A model generated the notes under the pieces. That model was not told the origin of the DNA, ran no database searches, and saw only the letters and a list, made by a program, of their open reading frames with translations. Shown piece after piece: positions 1 through 5,050 of a stretch of 5,050 nt of DNA. Made by a program: the position numbers and the translations under genes. Source of the stretch: an uncultured Treponema sp. (GTDB taxonomy: Bacteria > Spirochaetota > Spirochaetia > Treponematales > Treponemataceae); assembly GCA_905373565.1 (NCBI GenBank), contig CAJPTT010000208.1, forward strand, positions 1-5,050. The letters are read 5' to 3'. How positions within the stretch are numbered: the first letter of the stretch is position 1; every line of letters starts with the position of its first letter.

Positions 1-140
1 TCATCACCGAGAGCATGAATGAGATGGCATCCGGCGCGGTGCAGATCAACAACGCCGTGCAGGAAGTCAGCGAGATAACACAGAAGAATAAGCGGAGTAT
101 TGAAGCGCTGGCAAGTGAAGTGAGCAAGTTTAAAACATAA
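1..140 (+). CDS. Methyl-accepting chemotaxis protein, C-terminal end (partial, cut by left edge)
   Basis: The frame beginning at base 3 is open from the window edge and ends with TAA at 138-140, giving 45 residues that start ITESMNEMASGAVQINNAV and end in EVSKFKT. The pattern SMNEMASGAVQINNAVQEV followed by ITQKNKRSIE resembles the final helix of the cytoplasmic signalling/adaptation region of chemoreceptors, where Gln/Glu-rich heptads are methylated; many treponemal receptors end in a very similar way. The role would be to relay ligand binding to CheA/CheW at the receptor array. The sensor, the membrane segments and the CheA-contact hairpin tip all lie outside the window, so the ligand and topology cannot be stated. 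No CheR-binding pentapeptide is present at the C-terminus. No convincing hairpin terminator follows the stop codon. Confidence 0.85.
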   Translation, partial: ITESMNEMASGAVQINNAVQEVSEITQKNKRSIEALASEVSKFKT

Positions 141-212
141 CGATCTAATTGTATTGCAGAAGATATTTTCGACTGATTTCCTCACCGTGTCATACGTTTT
201 ATAAAAAAAGCA

Positions 213-242
213 TAGACAGATTCTTTTCAAAAAGGTTTTAAT
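213..242 (+). promoter_or_regulatory. Candidate sigma70-type promoter for folD
   Basis: A TAGACA hexamer at 213-218 (5 of 6 to TTGACA) is followed after 18 bases by TTTAAT at 237-242 (5 of 6 to TATAAT), in an AT-rich spacer between the chemoreceptor stop and the folD start. Transcription would begin near 249, leaving a leader of roughly 17 bases. An alternative overlapping pair is TTTTCA (224-229) with TAGAAT (247-252) at 17-base spacing, but that would leave almost no leader. This is seen by eye only and has no experimental support. Confidence 0.4.
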
Positions 243-265
243 ACATTAGAATAAAGAACTGGATT

Positions 266-1151
266 ATGGCACAGATTATAGACGGTAAGAAATTGGCCGA
301 AACATTAACCGAAGCGATAACGCAAGAAAACACCGCATATTGTAAAAAGCATCCGCGGCCCTGCCTCGCGATTGTATCATCGGGAAGCGACCCTGCCTCG
401 CAGGTGTACATTAAAACGAAGGTGCGGGCGCTGGAAAAAGCGGAAATGCAGAGCAGAATTATTCCGTATGCAGCCACGATAAGCGAACAGGAATTAGCAG
501 CCTGTGTGCAAACGTTGAATGCCGACGATACGGTTGACGGCATTTTGATTCAGCTGCCCCTACCCGCTTGACAGCAGGAGAATATTGGCGCCGCTCGATC
601 CGGCGAAAGACGTCGATGGCTTTACACCGGAAAATTTGGGACGATTGCTTACCGGCAGTCAGGGCTTTATCCCCTGTACGCCGCAGGGCATTATGTATGC
701 GCTGCGGGAATACGGTATCCCCGTGAGCGGCACCCATGCGGTTATTGTCGGACGATCTGCGATTGTCGGGAAGCCCCTTGCCGCCTTGCTCACTGCCGCG
801 GACGCAACTGTCACGCTCTGTCATAGTAAAACAAAAGACCTTGCCGCAATCACTCGGCAAGCGGATATTTTGATTGCAGCAGCGGGTCATCCGGCGCTTA
901 TTACCGGCAGCATGATAAAAAAAGGCGCCGCGGTTATCGATGTGGGGATTAATCGCATTCCCGATCCTACTGCACCTAAAGGCAGCAGGCTGACCGGCGA
1001 TGTTGACTTTGAAAGCGCAGCCGAACAGGCAGCCTGGATTACTCCGGTACCCGGCGGTGTCGGCCCTTTAACCGTAGCGATGGTACTGCGGAACACCCTG
1101 CGTGCCGCACAGCTCCGGCACGGCTGCTTGCCGACATCTGAAAGCATATAA
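266..1151 (+). pseudogene. folD: FolD, methylene-THF dehydrogenase/methenyl-THF cyclohydrolase, broken by a frameshift
   Basis: FolD oxidises 5,10-methylene-tetrahydrofolate with NADP and hydrolyses the product to 10-formyl-tetrahydrofolate in the cytosol, feeding purine and formyl-Met synthesis. The first piece (ATG 266, stop TGA 569-571, 101 residues) starts MAQIIDGKKLAE and carries SSGSDPASQVYIKTK, with the family's catalytic Tyr and Lys at 48 and 52, and ends GILIQLPLPA. The second piece is in the frame one base ahead. It is readable from about 567 (LDSRRILAPLDPAKDVDG) to TAA at 1149-1151 and keeps PCTPQG, the nucleotide-binding GRSAIVGKP, VIDVGINR and PVPGGVGPLTVAM. Together they make about 295 residues, close to the E. 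coli length of 288. The two parts match consecutive parts of one protein with no other decay, so the break is recent, or an assembly error. The family normally has two residues between LPLP and the [IL]D position; here one base is left where six are expected. The ribosome binding site before 266 is weak. As written, no full-length enzyme is made from a standard reading. Confidence 0.85.
566..587 (+). other. folD frameshift lesion with in-frame TGA, AGGAG and TTG restart context
   Basis: The upstream frame reads CCC GCT TGA at 563-571, while the downstream frame reads CTT GAC AGC from 567. Relative to the FolD family, five bases are missing; restoring them would give LPLP-x-x-LDSRR. A short-repeat slippage model fits: an ancestral CCCGCTCAGCTTGAC losing one GCTCA unit gives exactly the observed CCCGCTTGAC. 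The ancestral sequence is a guess. Just after the stop lies AGGAG at 576-580, followed 4 bases later by TTG at 585-587, in the frame of the C-terminal part. This could allow weak reinitiation, but the AGGAG also simply encodes the conserved Arg-Arg, so it may be coincidence. Confidence 0.7.
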
Positions 1152-1175
1152 CGCATCCGTGGCGATAGATGAACG

Positions 1176-1237
1176 GCGGGTATTAAACCGCACGAATAAA
1201 AATTCCCATTGGGACAGCTGCTTAAGCAGAGGCTGTC
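1176..1237 (+). repeat. Cluster of small inverted repeats in the folD-yigZ spacer
   Basis: The 100-base gap from 1152 to 1251 holds no gene that I can support. It has three short inverted repeats in a row. GCGG (1176-1179) pairs with CCGC (1188-1191). TCCC (1204-1207) pairs with GGGA (1211-1214). The best is GACAGC (1213-1218) with GCTGTC (1232-1237), which encloses the perfect palindrome TGCTTAAGCA at 1219-1228 and leaves a three-base bulge. None is followed by a run of T, so a standard intrinsic terminator is not supported. They may be a decayed terminator, a folded yigZ leader, or chance in a region of near-even base composition. Confidence 0.35.
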
Positions 1238-1251
1238 ACAGGTAACACCGG

Positions 1252-1947
1252 ATGCTAGTTCTCACCCGCAGCACGGCGCAAACCGCTCGACACACAAACC
1301 CCGCAGCGCCGGATACAGTAACAACAGATAAACCGGCGGTTATGTCCGGCATATTGGTATCCATCCCCGAAGCAGCGGCAGAGCTTACCGTAAAAAAATC
1401 GGTGTTCCGCGCCGAAGTATTCTACACGGACAATGCAACGGAAGCAAAAGAAATCATAAAACGGCAAAAAGAACGGTACCGCGATGCCCGACATGTAGTA
1501 CACGCGTTTGTTATCGGCGAAACCGGCGCGATACTCGGCTGCAGCGACGACGGAGAACCTGCGGGTACAGCTGGACAGCCGGTACTTGCCGTTCTTAAAG
1601 GCAGCGAAATTACCAATATTCTCGTAACGGTTACTCGCTGGTTCGGCGGCACCTTATTGGGAACGGGCGGCTTAGTCAAAGCGTATTCCGCTACGGCAAA
1701 AGAGGCGCTTGCAAAAGTGCATACGGAACCGCTTATTCAAAAAGCGGCGTTTACCTGCGAATGCAGCTACGATAATCACAACCTGCTGCTCCGTGCCGCT
1801 GCCGCTCTGCCGATAAGCTTTGCACAAACGGAATTTACACAAACCGTCCGGCTAAGCGGCTCAATCCCGCTTGCATACTGCGGCGAATTTGCACAGCTCG
1901 TTACGGAAATCACTAAGGGCGCTTCTTCGGTGAAATTTTCAGAATAG
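1252..1947 (+). CDS. yigZ: YigZ/IMPACT family protein (UPF0029 with C-terminal DUF1949-like domain)
   Basis: The 231-residue product has the family signature SDDGEPAGTAGQPVL (about 97-111) and the following VTRWFGGTLLGTGGLVKAY (about 126-144), which lie in the N-terminal IMPACT/UPF0029 domain. The final ~70 residues match the position of the small ferredoxin-like DUF1949 domain seen in E. coli YigZ (204 residues). The bacterial role is not settled; eukaryotic IMPACT regulates the GCN2 kinase through GCN1, and no such pathway exists in bacteria. The protein is soluble and cytosolic by composition. The start is uncertain. ATG 1252 is the first possible codon after an in-frame TAA at 1243-1245 and has a weak AGG 9 bases upstream. 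ATG 1342 (residue 31) gives a 201-residue protein whose N-terminus aligns with E. coli YigZ, with about 16 residues before the KKS motif, but it lacks a visible ribosome binding site. The first 30 residues (Thr/Ala/Pro-rich) match nothing I recognise. ruvA follows 42 bases later and is probably cotranscribed. Confidence 0.9.
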   Translation: MLVLTRSTAQTARHTNPAAPDTVTTDKPAVMSGILVSIPEAAAELTVKKSVFRAEVFYTDNATEAKEIIKRQKERYRDARHVVHAFVIGETGAILGCSDDGEPAGTAGQPVLAVLKGSEITNILVTVTRWFGGTLLGTGGLVKAYSATAKEALAKVHTEPLIQKAAFTCECSYDNHNLLLRAAAALPISFAQTEFTQTVRLSGSIPLAYCGEFAQLVTEITKGASSVKFSE

Positions 1948-1976
1948 AAACTCATTCTAAAAACGGATATATTTCC

Positions 1977-1984
1977 AAAGGAGG
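1977..1984 (+). promoter_or_regulatory. Strong ribosome binding site of ruvA
   Basis: AAAGGAGG is nearly the full anti-Shine-Dalgarno complement and lies 5 bases before the ATG at 1990. It fixes the ruvA start and is clearly stronger than the sites before folD or yigZ, suggesting that ruvA is translated independently of its upstream neighbour even if it shares a transcript. Confidence 0.85.
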
Positions 1985-1989
1985 AAAAG

Positions 1990-2598
1990 ATGTTCAACAG
2001 CATCAGCGGAACGCTGACCGGTAAAACGGCGGAGTCCATCTACATAGAAACACACGGTATTGAATGGGAAATTCTTGTATCCGCCCTGAGCGCAGACCGA
2101 TTCGGAGCTGCGGGCAGTACGGTACGAGTCTATACATGGCTCTACCACCGGGAAGATCAGATGAGACTGTTCGGTTTTTTGACGCCTGCAGAGCGGAGTC
2201 TGTTTTTAGATTTAACAAAAGTCGAAGGCATCGGTCCGAAGCAGGCGCTAAAGATTCTTTCCGGACTTGACGGCGCAGCGCTGGAAGCAGCTCTTGAGGC
2301 AGGAGACGTTGCGCGATTACAAAGCATCCCCGGTATCGGAAAGAAAACAGCGCAAAAGATGGTGCTTGCCTTAAAGGGACAGCTCACCGGATTACACGAT
2401 ACGGAACGGGTGGAGACGGCAAAAAAATCGGAGTTTGAAGATATCATCACCGCCCTTATCAATATGGGATACGATCGAAAGCGTGCTGCAGAAACGGTCG
2501 AATCGGTTGCGCAATCAATGCGGGCGAAAGGCGTTGACCCTGCTGCAAAAGAAGAAGAGCTGTTCCGCACCGCGATTGTCAACTTGAGCTCAACATAG
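1990..2598 (+). CDS. ruvA: Holliday junction branch migration protein RuvA
   Basis: RuvA binds four-way Holliday junctions as a tetramer or octamer and loads the RuvB hexameric motor for branch migration, before RuvC cleavage, in recombinational repair. The 202-residue product has the usual family length and all three domains. The N-terminal OB fold covers about 1-64 (MFNSISGTLTGK, then the conserved YHREDQMRLFGF at 52-63). Domain II has two helix-hairpin-helix motifs, VEGIGPKQA (78-86) and IPGIGKKTA (113-121), which contact the DNA backbone. A polar linker covers about 132-148, and the C-terminal RuvB-binding three-helix domain covers about 149-202, including ALINMGYDRKRA. No key residue appears to be lost. 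The start is set by AAAGGAGG 5 bases upstream. The gene usually neighbours ruvC or ruvB; here neither is within the window, yigZ lies upstream and comEC converges from the other strand. Confidence 0.97.
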   Translation: MFNSISGTLTGKTAESIYIETHGIEWEILVSALSADRFGAAGSTVRVYTWLYHREDQMRLFGFLTPAERSLFLDLTKVEGIGPKQALKILSGLDGAALEAALEAGDVARLQSIPGIGKKTAQKMVLALKGQLTGLHDTERVETAKKSEFEDIITALINMGYDRKRAAETVESVAQSMRAKGVDPAAKEEELFRTAIVNLSST

Positions 2599-2642
2599 CT
2601 TTTGACCAAAGACCGGACTTCTGCAGCGGCGCTTAGGTTGAT

Positions 2643-2662
2643 GTACCGGCAAGTTCCCGTAC
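2643..2662. repeat. Imperfect hairpin between the convergent ruvA and comEC genes
   Basis: The 64-base gap between the two stop codons (2599-2662) contains GTACCGG (2643-2649) and CCCGTAC (2656-2662), which can pair over seven positions with one C-C mismatch and a six-base loop. It abuts the comEC stop codon. There is no T run on either strand, so a standard intrinsic terminator is not supported; it might act as a weak bidirectional stop or an RNA 3' end stabiliser. A second tiny palindrome, CTGCAG, lies in the same gap. Apart from these I see nothing there. Confidence 0.3.
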
Positions 2663-4345
2663 TCATGTCAATCGGGGCAGATTGGCTATAGTCCGCTTGC
2701 TGTGAACAGAGGCAAGAACCGCACAGCATATACCAACCGCAAAGGCGGCTGCCGAAAATATCACACGCTGCATTCCGCTTTCCGGCGCAATAACCGGAAG
2801 GCGTGCAAAAAAATCCGCTAACGCAAAAATTATCCGGTACGCGGCATTCAGTCCGTATCCAAGCAGCGGACTCGTGAAAGGGAAAATAAGCGCAAGCGGA
2901 ATACAGATAAGCCCCGCAATGAGAAAAACCGAAACGAGCGGGCTGACCACGCACGAAGCAATTACCCCCGCCGCTGCGATATTCCCGATTGCAAAAATAA
3001 CAATCGGAGCGGTGAAAAGCTGTGCGCCGACAGATGCGGAGATACTGCCTGCAAAAGACGGAGGTATTTTTCCGGCCATAAACCGAGCGCACGCCTCGCC
3101 GAAGATGATGATACCTGCACATGCCCCATACGAAAGCATGAAGCCGAGCGTTATTGCTTCGGCGCCGGCGATTGCGATATGCACGGTCAACATAGCGCAC
3201 AGCACCGACAAAGGCGGCGGCTTTAACCCGAGCGCTCTCCCTGCGGCGGCGATACATACCATTCCCAATGCACGGTTCAGCGAAGGCGCAGAACCTGCAA
3301 ACCAGACAAAAAGAAAGACCGCTGCAAGCGAAAACCATGCTGCCCTGCTCTTATGCCTGAATATTCTGCCGCCTTGCAGCGCCGCCGTCCCGATTAACGA
3401 AAGGTGCATCCCCGACAGCGCAAGGATATGAGCAAGTCCGGCGTTGCGGAACGCTGCGATGCATTCTGCAGGTAAGAATGCTTTATCTGCAGCGAGCAGC
3501 GCAAGCAAAAGGCCGCCTGCCTCTCCCCAACCGTATAGCATCCGCATAAAAGCAAAGCGGAAAAATGCACGGAGACGGCTGAGCGGAGAGTTCCATCCGA
3601 GAAATACCGGCTGCACCGGCCGCGCATAAAACACCGTTCCCGTCTTACCGAACTTTCCTTGAACCGCAAGCCTCATCCCTCGTACATAAAACCGGCATTC
3701 TTGCGGATTTCGCAAAGCCTCTGCAAATACAGCCGTACCGGACAGTAGCGGCGCTACCGATTCGGATTGCTCCGCTCTGCCGATGCGGGTAATACCTCCT
3801 GAATATGTTCCGCGGACAAGCGCTGCCGGAACAAAGAGCTGCATGACACCCGATGCGGAAAATTGTTCATTGCGGGCGGTGCTGCACGCAATCAGCTTTA
3901 CCGGTATGCGGTAATAATCGGTACCTGCCGGAACAGGCTCTGCGGTTAATTCTGCAATAACCATCCGTACTATAGGCAGTGCAACAAGTGTTTGAGGCAG
4001 GCGCTGTTCTCTTTGCAAAGCACGAGCAGAATAAGAGCTGATTGCAATTCCGGCAGCCGCACAAAAGGCAAACCGAAGTGCAAACCATACACGACGCATA
4101 CGAATCACAGTTCGGTGATTCCGGACGCGCCGCTCCCGGCATTTTAAATTTAGAAACGGCAGCTTGCTTGCTACGGATACCGCTATTAAAAACACCGATA
4201 GCACGCAAACTAATAAAACCGCCGTCAAAAAAATAAAAGATACAATATGTACGCCGGTGTACGTAAACGCATAAAGCGTATAAAAAACAGCTGCCGATGC
4301 CGCAGCAATAATCGTAACAGGCGGGACAATATGTCTACTATCCAT
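2663..4345 (-). CDS. comEC: ComEC/Rec2 family DNA-uptake channel protein, without a metallo-beta-lactamase domain
   Basis: ComEC forms the inner-membrane channel through which single-stranded DNA enters during natural transformation. The 560-residue product has two to three N-terminal membrane segments (about 10-28, 33-57, 86-104) and a soluble stretch of about 120-250 that fits the DUF4131/OB-like domain. A hydrophobic Competence domain follows, with roughly eight or more membrane segments from about 275 to 546. The family core motif reads GLAHILALSGMHLSL (303-317), matching the usual GLxHLLAxSGLH pattern, followed by GSAPSLNRALGM (351-362) and GFMLSYGAC (401-409). B. subtilis ComEC (about 776 residues) has a C-terminal metallo-beta-lactamase-like domain; here the protein ends after the last membrane segment and the other strand encodes ruvA, so that domain is absent. 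The ATG at 4345 has AAGAGG 5 bases upstream. A cyclase-like gene lies upstream on the same strand with a 67-base gap. Whether the organism is naturally competent cannot be told from this window. Confidence 0.92.
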   Translation of the reverse strand: MDSRHIVPPVTIIAAASAAVFYTLYAFTYTGVHIVSFIFLTAVLLVCVLSVFLIAVSVASKLPFLNLKCRERRVRNHRTVIRMRRVWFALRFAFCAAAGIAISSYSARALQREQRLPQTLVALPIVRMVIAELTAEPVPAGTDYYRIPVKLIACSTARNEQFSASGVMQLFVPAALVRGTYSGGITRIGRAEQSESVAPLLSGTAVFAEALRNPQECRFYVRGMRLAVQGKFGKTGTVFYARPVQPVFLGWNSPLSRLRAFFRFAFMRMLYGWGEAGGLLLALLAADKAFLPAECIAAFRNAGLAHILALSGMHLSLIGTAALQGGRIFRHKSRAAWFSLAAVFLFVWFAGSAPSLNRALGMVCIAAAGRALGLKPPPLSVLCAMLTVHIAIAGAEAITLGFMLSYGACAGIIIFGEACARFMAGKIPPSFAGSISASVGAQLFTAPIVIFAIGNIAAAGVIASCVVSPLVSVFLIAGLICIPLALIFPFTSPLLGYGLNAAYRIIFALADFFARLPVIAPESGMQRVIFSAAAFAVGICCAVLASVHSKRTIANLPRLT

Positions 4346-4350
4346 ACTAA

Positions 4351-4356
4351 CCTCTT
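4351..4356 (-). promoter_or_regulatory. Ribosome binding site of comEC
   Basis: AAGAGG on the minus strand lies 5 bases before the ATG whose first base is 4345. It supports this start over later methionines in the first membrane segments. Confidence 0.65.
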
Positions 4357-4363
4357 ACGATTC

Positions 4364-4392
4364 ATTATGCGACACCGGCGGCAAAATGGCAG
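4364..4392 (-). promoter_or_regulatory. Weak candidate promoter for comEC
   Basis: On the minus strand CTGCCA (4392-4387, 4 of 6 to TTGACA) is followed after exactly 17 bases by CATAAT (4369-4364, 5 of 6 to TATAAT). The start of transcription would fall near 4357, right at the comEC ribosome binding site, giving a very short leader. It would allow comEC expression apart from the upstream gene. Evidence is by eye only. Confidence 0.25.
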
Positions 4393-4412
4393 GTAATTAC
4401 AGACGGGAACCT

Positions 4413-4437
4413 CTAAAAATTTCCGTTTTTAGAACGG
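4413..4437 (-). terminator. Weak terminator- or attenuator-like hairpin at the 3' end of the cyclase-like gene
   Basis: On the minus strand CCGTT, a CTAAA loop and AACGG (4437-4423) form a five-pair stem, followed by AAATTTTT. It lies inside the last codons of the cyclase-like gene (Arg-Ser-Lys-Asn-Gly-Asn-Phe-stop) and before comEC. The stem is short, and ribosomes reading to the stop codon would cover it, so at most it would act as a partial stop that limits readthrough into comEC, perhaps mainly when translation lags. Confidence 0.3.
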
Positions 4438-5050
4438 CTGTCTTGATTTGGTATTTTGATATGGTACAGCGTATGATTATCCGGATTCCCTTTAAATCGT
4501 ATCTCTTGCTTCTGTACGGTATCGGTAACGGATAGAATGGCACGTTTAACGGAGCGGTTATTAAAAAGAGCTTCGGAAATAACGATCTCATTCGGAAGCG
4601 CAGTATAGGTGATATCAAGCGCACTGTTGACTGTTAAACCGATATAATCGAGCAGGTTATTCAAGGTAACCATCAACACAGGACCGCTGTGTAAGCCGAT
4701 TTTAATTTCCAACTGTTCACCTACCGGCTTATTTTTGCTGTAGTTTGCCAACTGTTGCAATGCTTTCACAGCTGTTTGAAAAGCCTTACCGGGATCGATA
4801 AAAGTTCCCATAACGACCCCGCCGATTGTTTTAACCGGTACGCCGCCGCATTTTGCAATCGTATCAAAAAGAATCTGCACGTACTTTTTTATCAATACAA
4901 ATGTTTTTTTATCGCCTAATGAAGCATACAGTTTCGTCGAATTGGTAATGCTCGCAAAGAGAATCGTTGCATTTTGCAGTCGAAGCGTTTGATCGCCGAC
5001 AAGCACTTCGGAACGCATCAATTCGCGATATAAATTATTTTGTATAATAT
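4413..5050 (-). CDS. Class III adenylate/guanylate cyclase-like domain protein, probably catalytically inactive (5' end outside window)
   Basis: The frame is open to the right edge with no stop; the upstream codons read IIQNNLYREL before the internal TTG (5021) and ATG (5018). The visible part is therefore most likely the C-terminal cyclase domain of a longer, perhaps membrane-bound, signalling protein. An independent 201-202 residue protein starting at 5018/5021 is less likely, since no ribosome binding site is visible there. Numbered from the TTG, the domain follows the class III fold: ATILFASITNSTKL (18-31), VKTIGGVVMGTF (63-74), IGLHSGPVL (108-116) and DYIGLTVNSALDI (125-137). Active cyclases have FxD[IV], KxxGD and VNxAAR at these places. 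Here the first metal-binding Asp is Ser24, the second is Gly68, and the transition-state Arg is Asp136; Lys64 and Asn132 remain. Cyclic-nucleotide synthesis by this domain alone is thus unlikely; a regulatory or partner-dependent role is inferred. comEC lies 67 bases downstream on the same strand. Confidence 0.85.
   Translation of the reverse strand, partial: IIQNNLYRELMRSEVLVGDQTLRLQNATILFASITNSTKLYASLGDKKTFVLIKKYVQILFDTIAKCGGVPVKTIGGVVMGTFIDPGKAFQTAVKALQQLANYSKNKPVGEQLEIKIGLHSGPVLMVTLNNLLDYIGLTVNSALDITYTALPNEIVISEALFNNRSVKRAILSVTDTVQKQEIRFKGNPDNHTLYHIKIPNQDSRSKNGNF

Noticed and set aside
238..543. A minus-strand 101-residue hydrophobic open frame with membrane-like stretches
   Set aside because: It mirrors the N-terminal half of folD, which has conserved catalytic motifs in the other direction; the hydrophobic look comes from the reverse complement of Glu, Lys and Asn codons.
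459..890. A minus-strand 143-residue open frame over the folD break
   Set aside because: It crosses the folD lesion on the opposite strand and looks at first like a gene replacing it, but its composition is Arg/Ser/Cys-rich, it has no motif, and both folD frames are clearly the conserved ones.
1941..1958. AGAAT/ATTCT inverted repeat around the yigZ stop codon
   Set aside because: The five-pair AT-rich stem with an eight-base loop is too weak for a terminator and is not followed by a T run.
2157..3338. A 393-residue minus-strand open frame overlapping the end of ruvA and much of comEC
   Set aside because: It is out of frame with comEC and antisense to ruvA, is rich in Cys, Arg and Ser with no motif, and is a shadow of two well-supported genes in a sequence with few chance stops.
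2874..3431. A 185-residue plus-strand open frame inside comEC
   Set aside because: It is the antisense shadow of the ComEC membrane region; its Ala/Pro/Ile-rich content follows from the reverse codons, and no ribosome binding site or family motif is seen.
5043..5048. Perfect TATAAT on the plus strand at the right edge
   Set aside because: No matching -35 element at suitable spacing is seen (only weakly T-rich sequence lies upstream), and it falls within the open frame of the minus-strand cyclase-like gene.
1..5050. CRISPR arrays, tRNA or rRNA genes, insertion sequences and long direct repeats
   Set aside because: Reading both strands showed no regularly spaced repeats, no cloverleaf pattern, no transposase-like protein and no terminal inverted repeats; recurring short words such as ACCGGC are scattered and probably reflect composition.

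Overview
The window looks like a chromosomal core region from a spirochaete, most likely a host-associated Treponema with a base composition near half G+C. The clues are the C-terminal tail of a treponemal-style methyl-accepting chemotaxis protein at the left edge, the mix of housekeeping genes, and a class III cyclase-type signalling protein at the right edge. The genus is an inference from protein style, not from a database match. I see no mobile element, CRISPR array, tRNA or rRNA.

Layout. Positions 1-140 (+) hold the last 45 codons of a chemotaxis receptor. A spacer with a plausible sigma70-type promoter follows. Positions 266-1151 (+) encode FolD, the bifunctional methylene-tetrahydrofolate dehydrogenase/cyclohydrolase, but the reading frame is broken after the conserved LPLP motif. 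Both halves keep their motifs, so the lesion is recent or is an assembly error. A 100-base spacer with several small inverted repeats leads to a YigZ/IMPACT-family gene (1252-1947, +), and 42 bases later, behind a very strong ribosome binding site, to ruvA (1990-2598, +), the Holliday-junction-binding subunit of RuvABC. The right half is on the minus strand and converges on ruvA. It holds a class III nucleotide cyclase-like domain (4413 to the right edge, continuing outside), then a 67-base gap, then a ComEC/Rec2 DNA-uptake channel gene (4345 to 2663).

How the genes relate. folD, yigZ and ruvA run in one direction and may be partly cotranscribed, although the folD-yigZ gap is large enough to hold separate signals. 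The cyclase-like gene and comEC are codirectional. The gap between them has a weak terminator-like hairpin at the end of the cyclase-like gene and a weak promoter before comEC, so comEC may be both coupled to and separable from its neighbour. ruvA (recombination) and comEC (DNA import) sit tail to tail with no strong terminator between them.

Most notable points. First, there is the frame break in folD, best explained by loss of five bases. Second, the cyclase-like domain lacks both metal-binding aspartates and the transition-state arginine, so it is probably a catalytically dead pseudo-cyclase. Nothing here amounts to a clearly new multi-gene system; most of the window is ordinary core genome.
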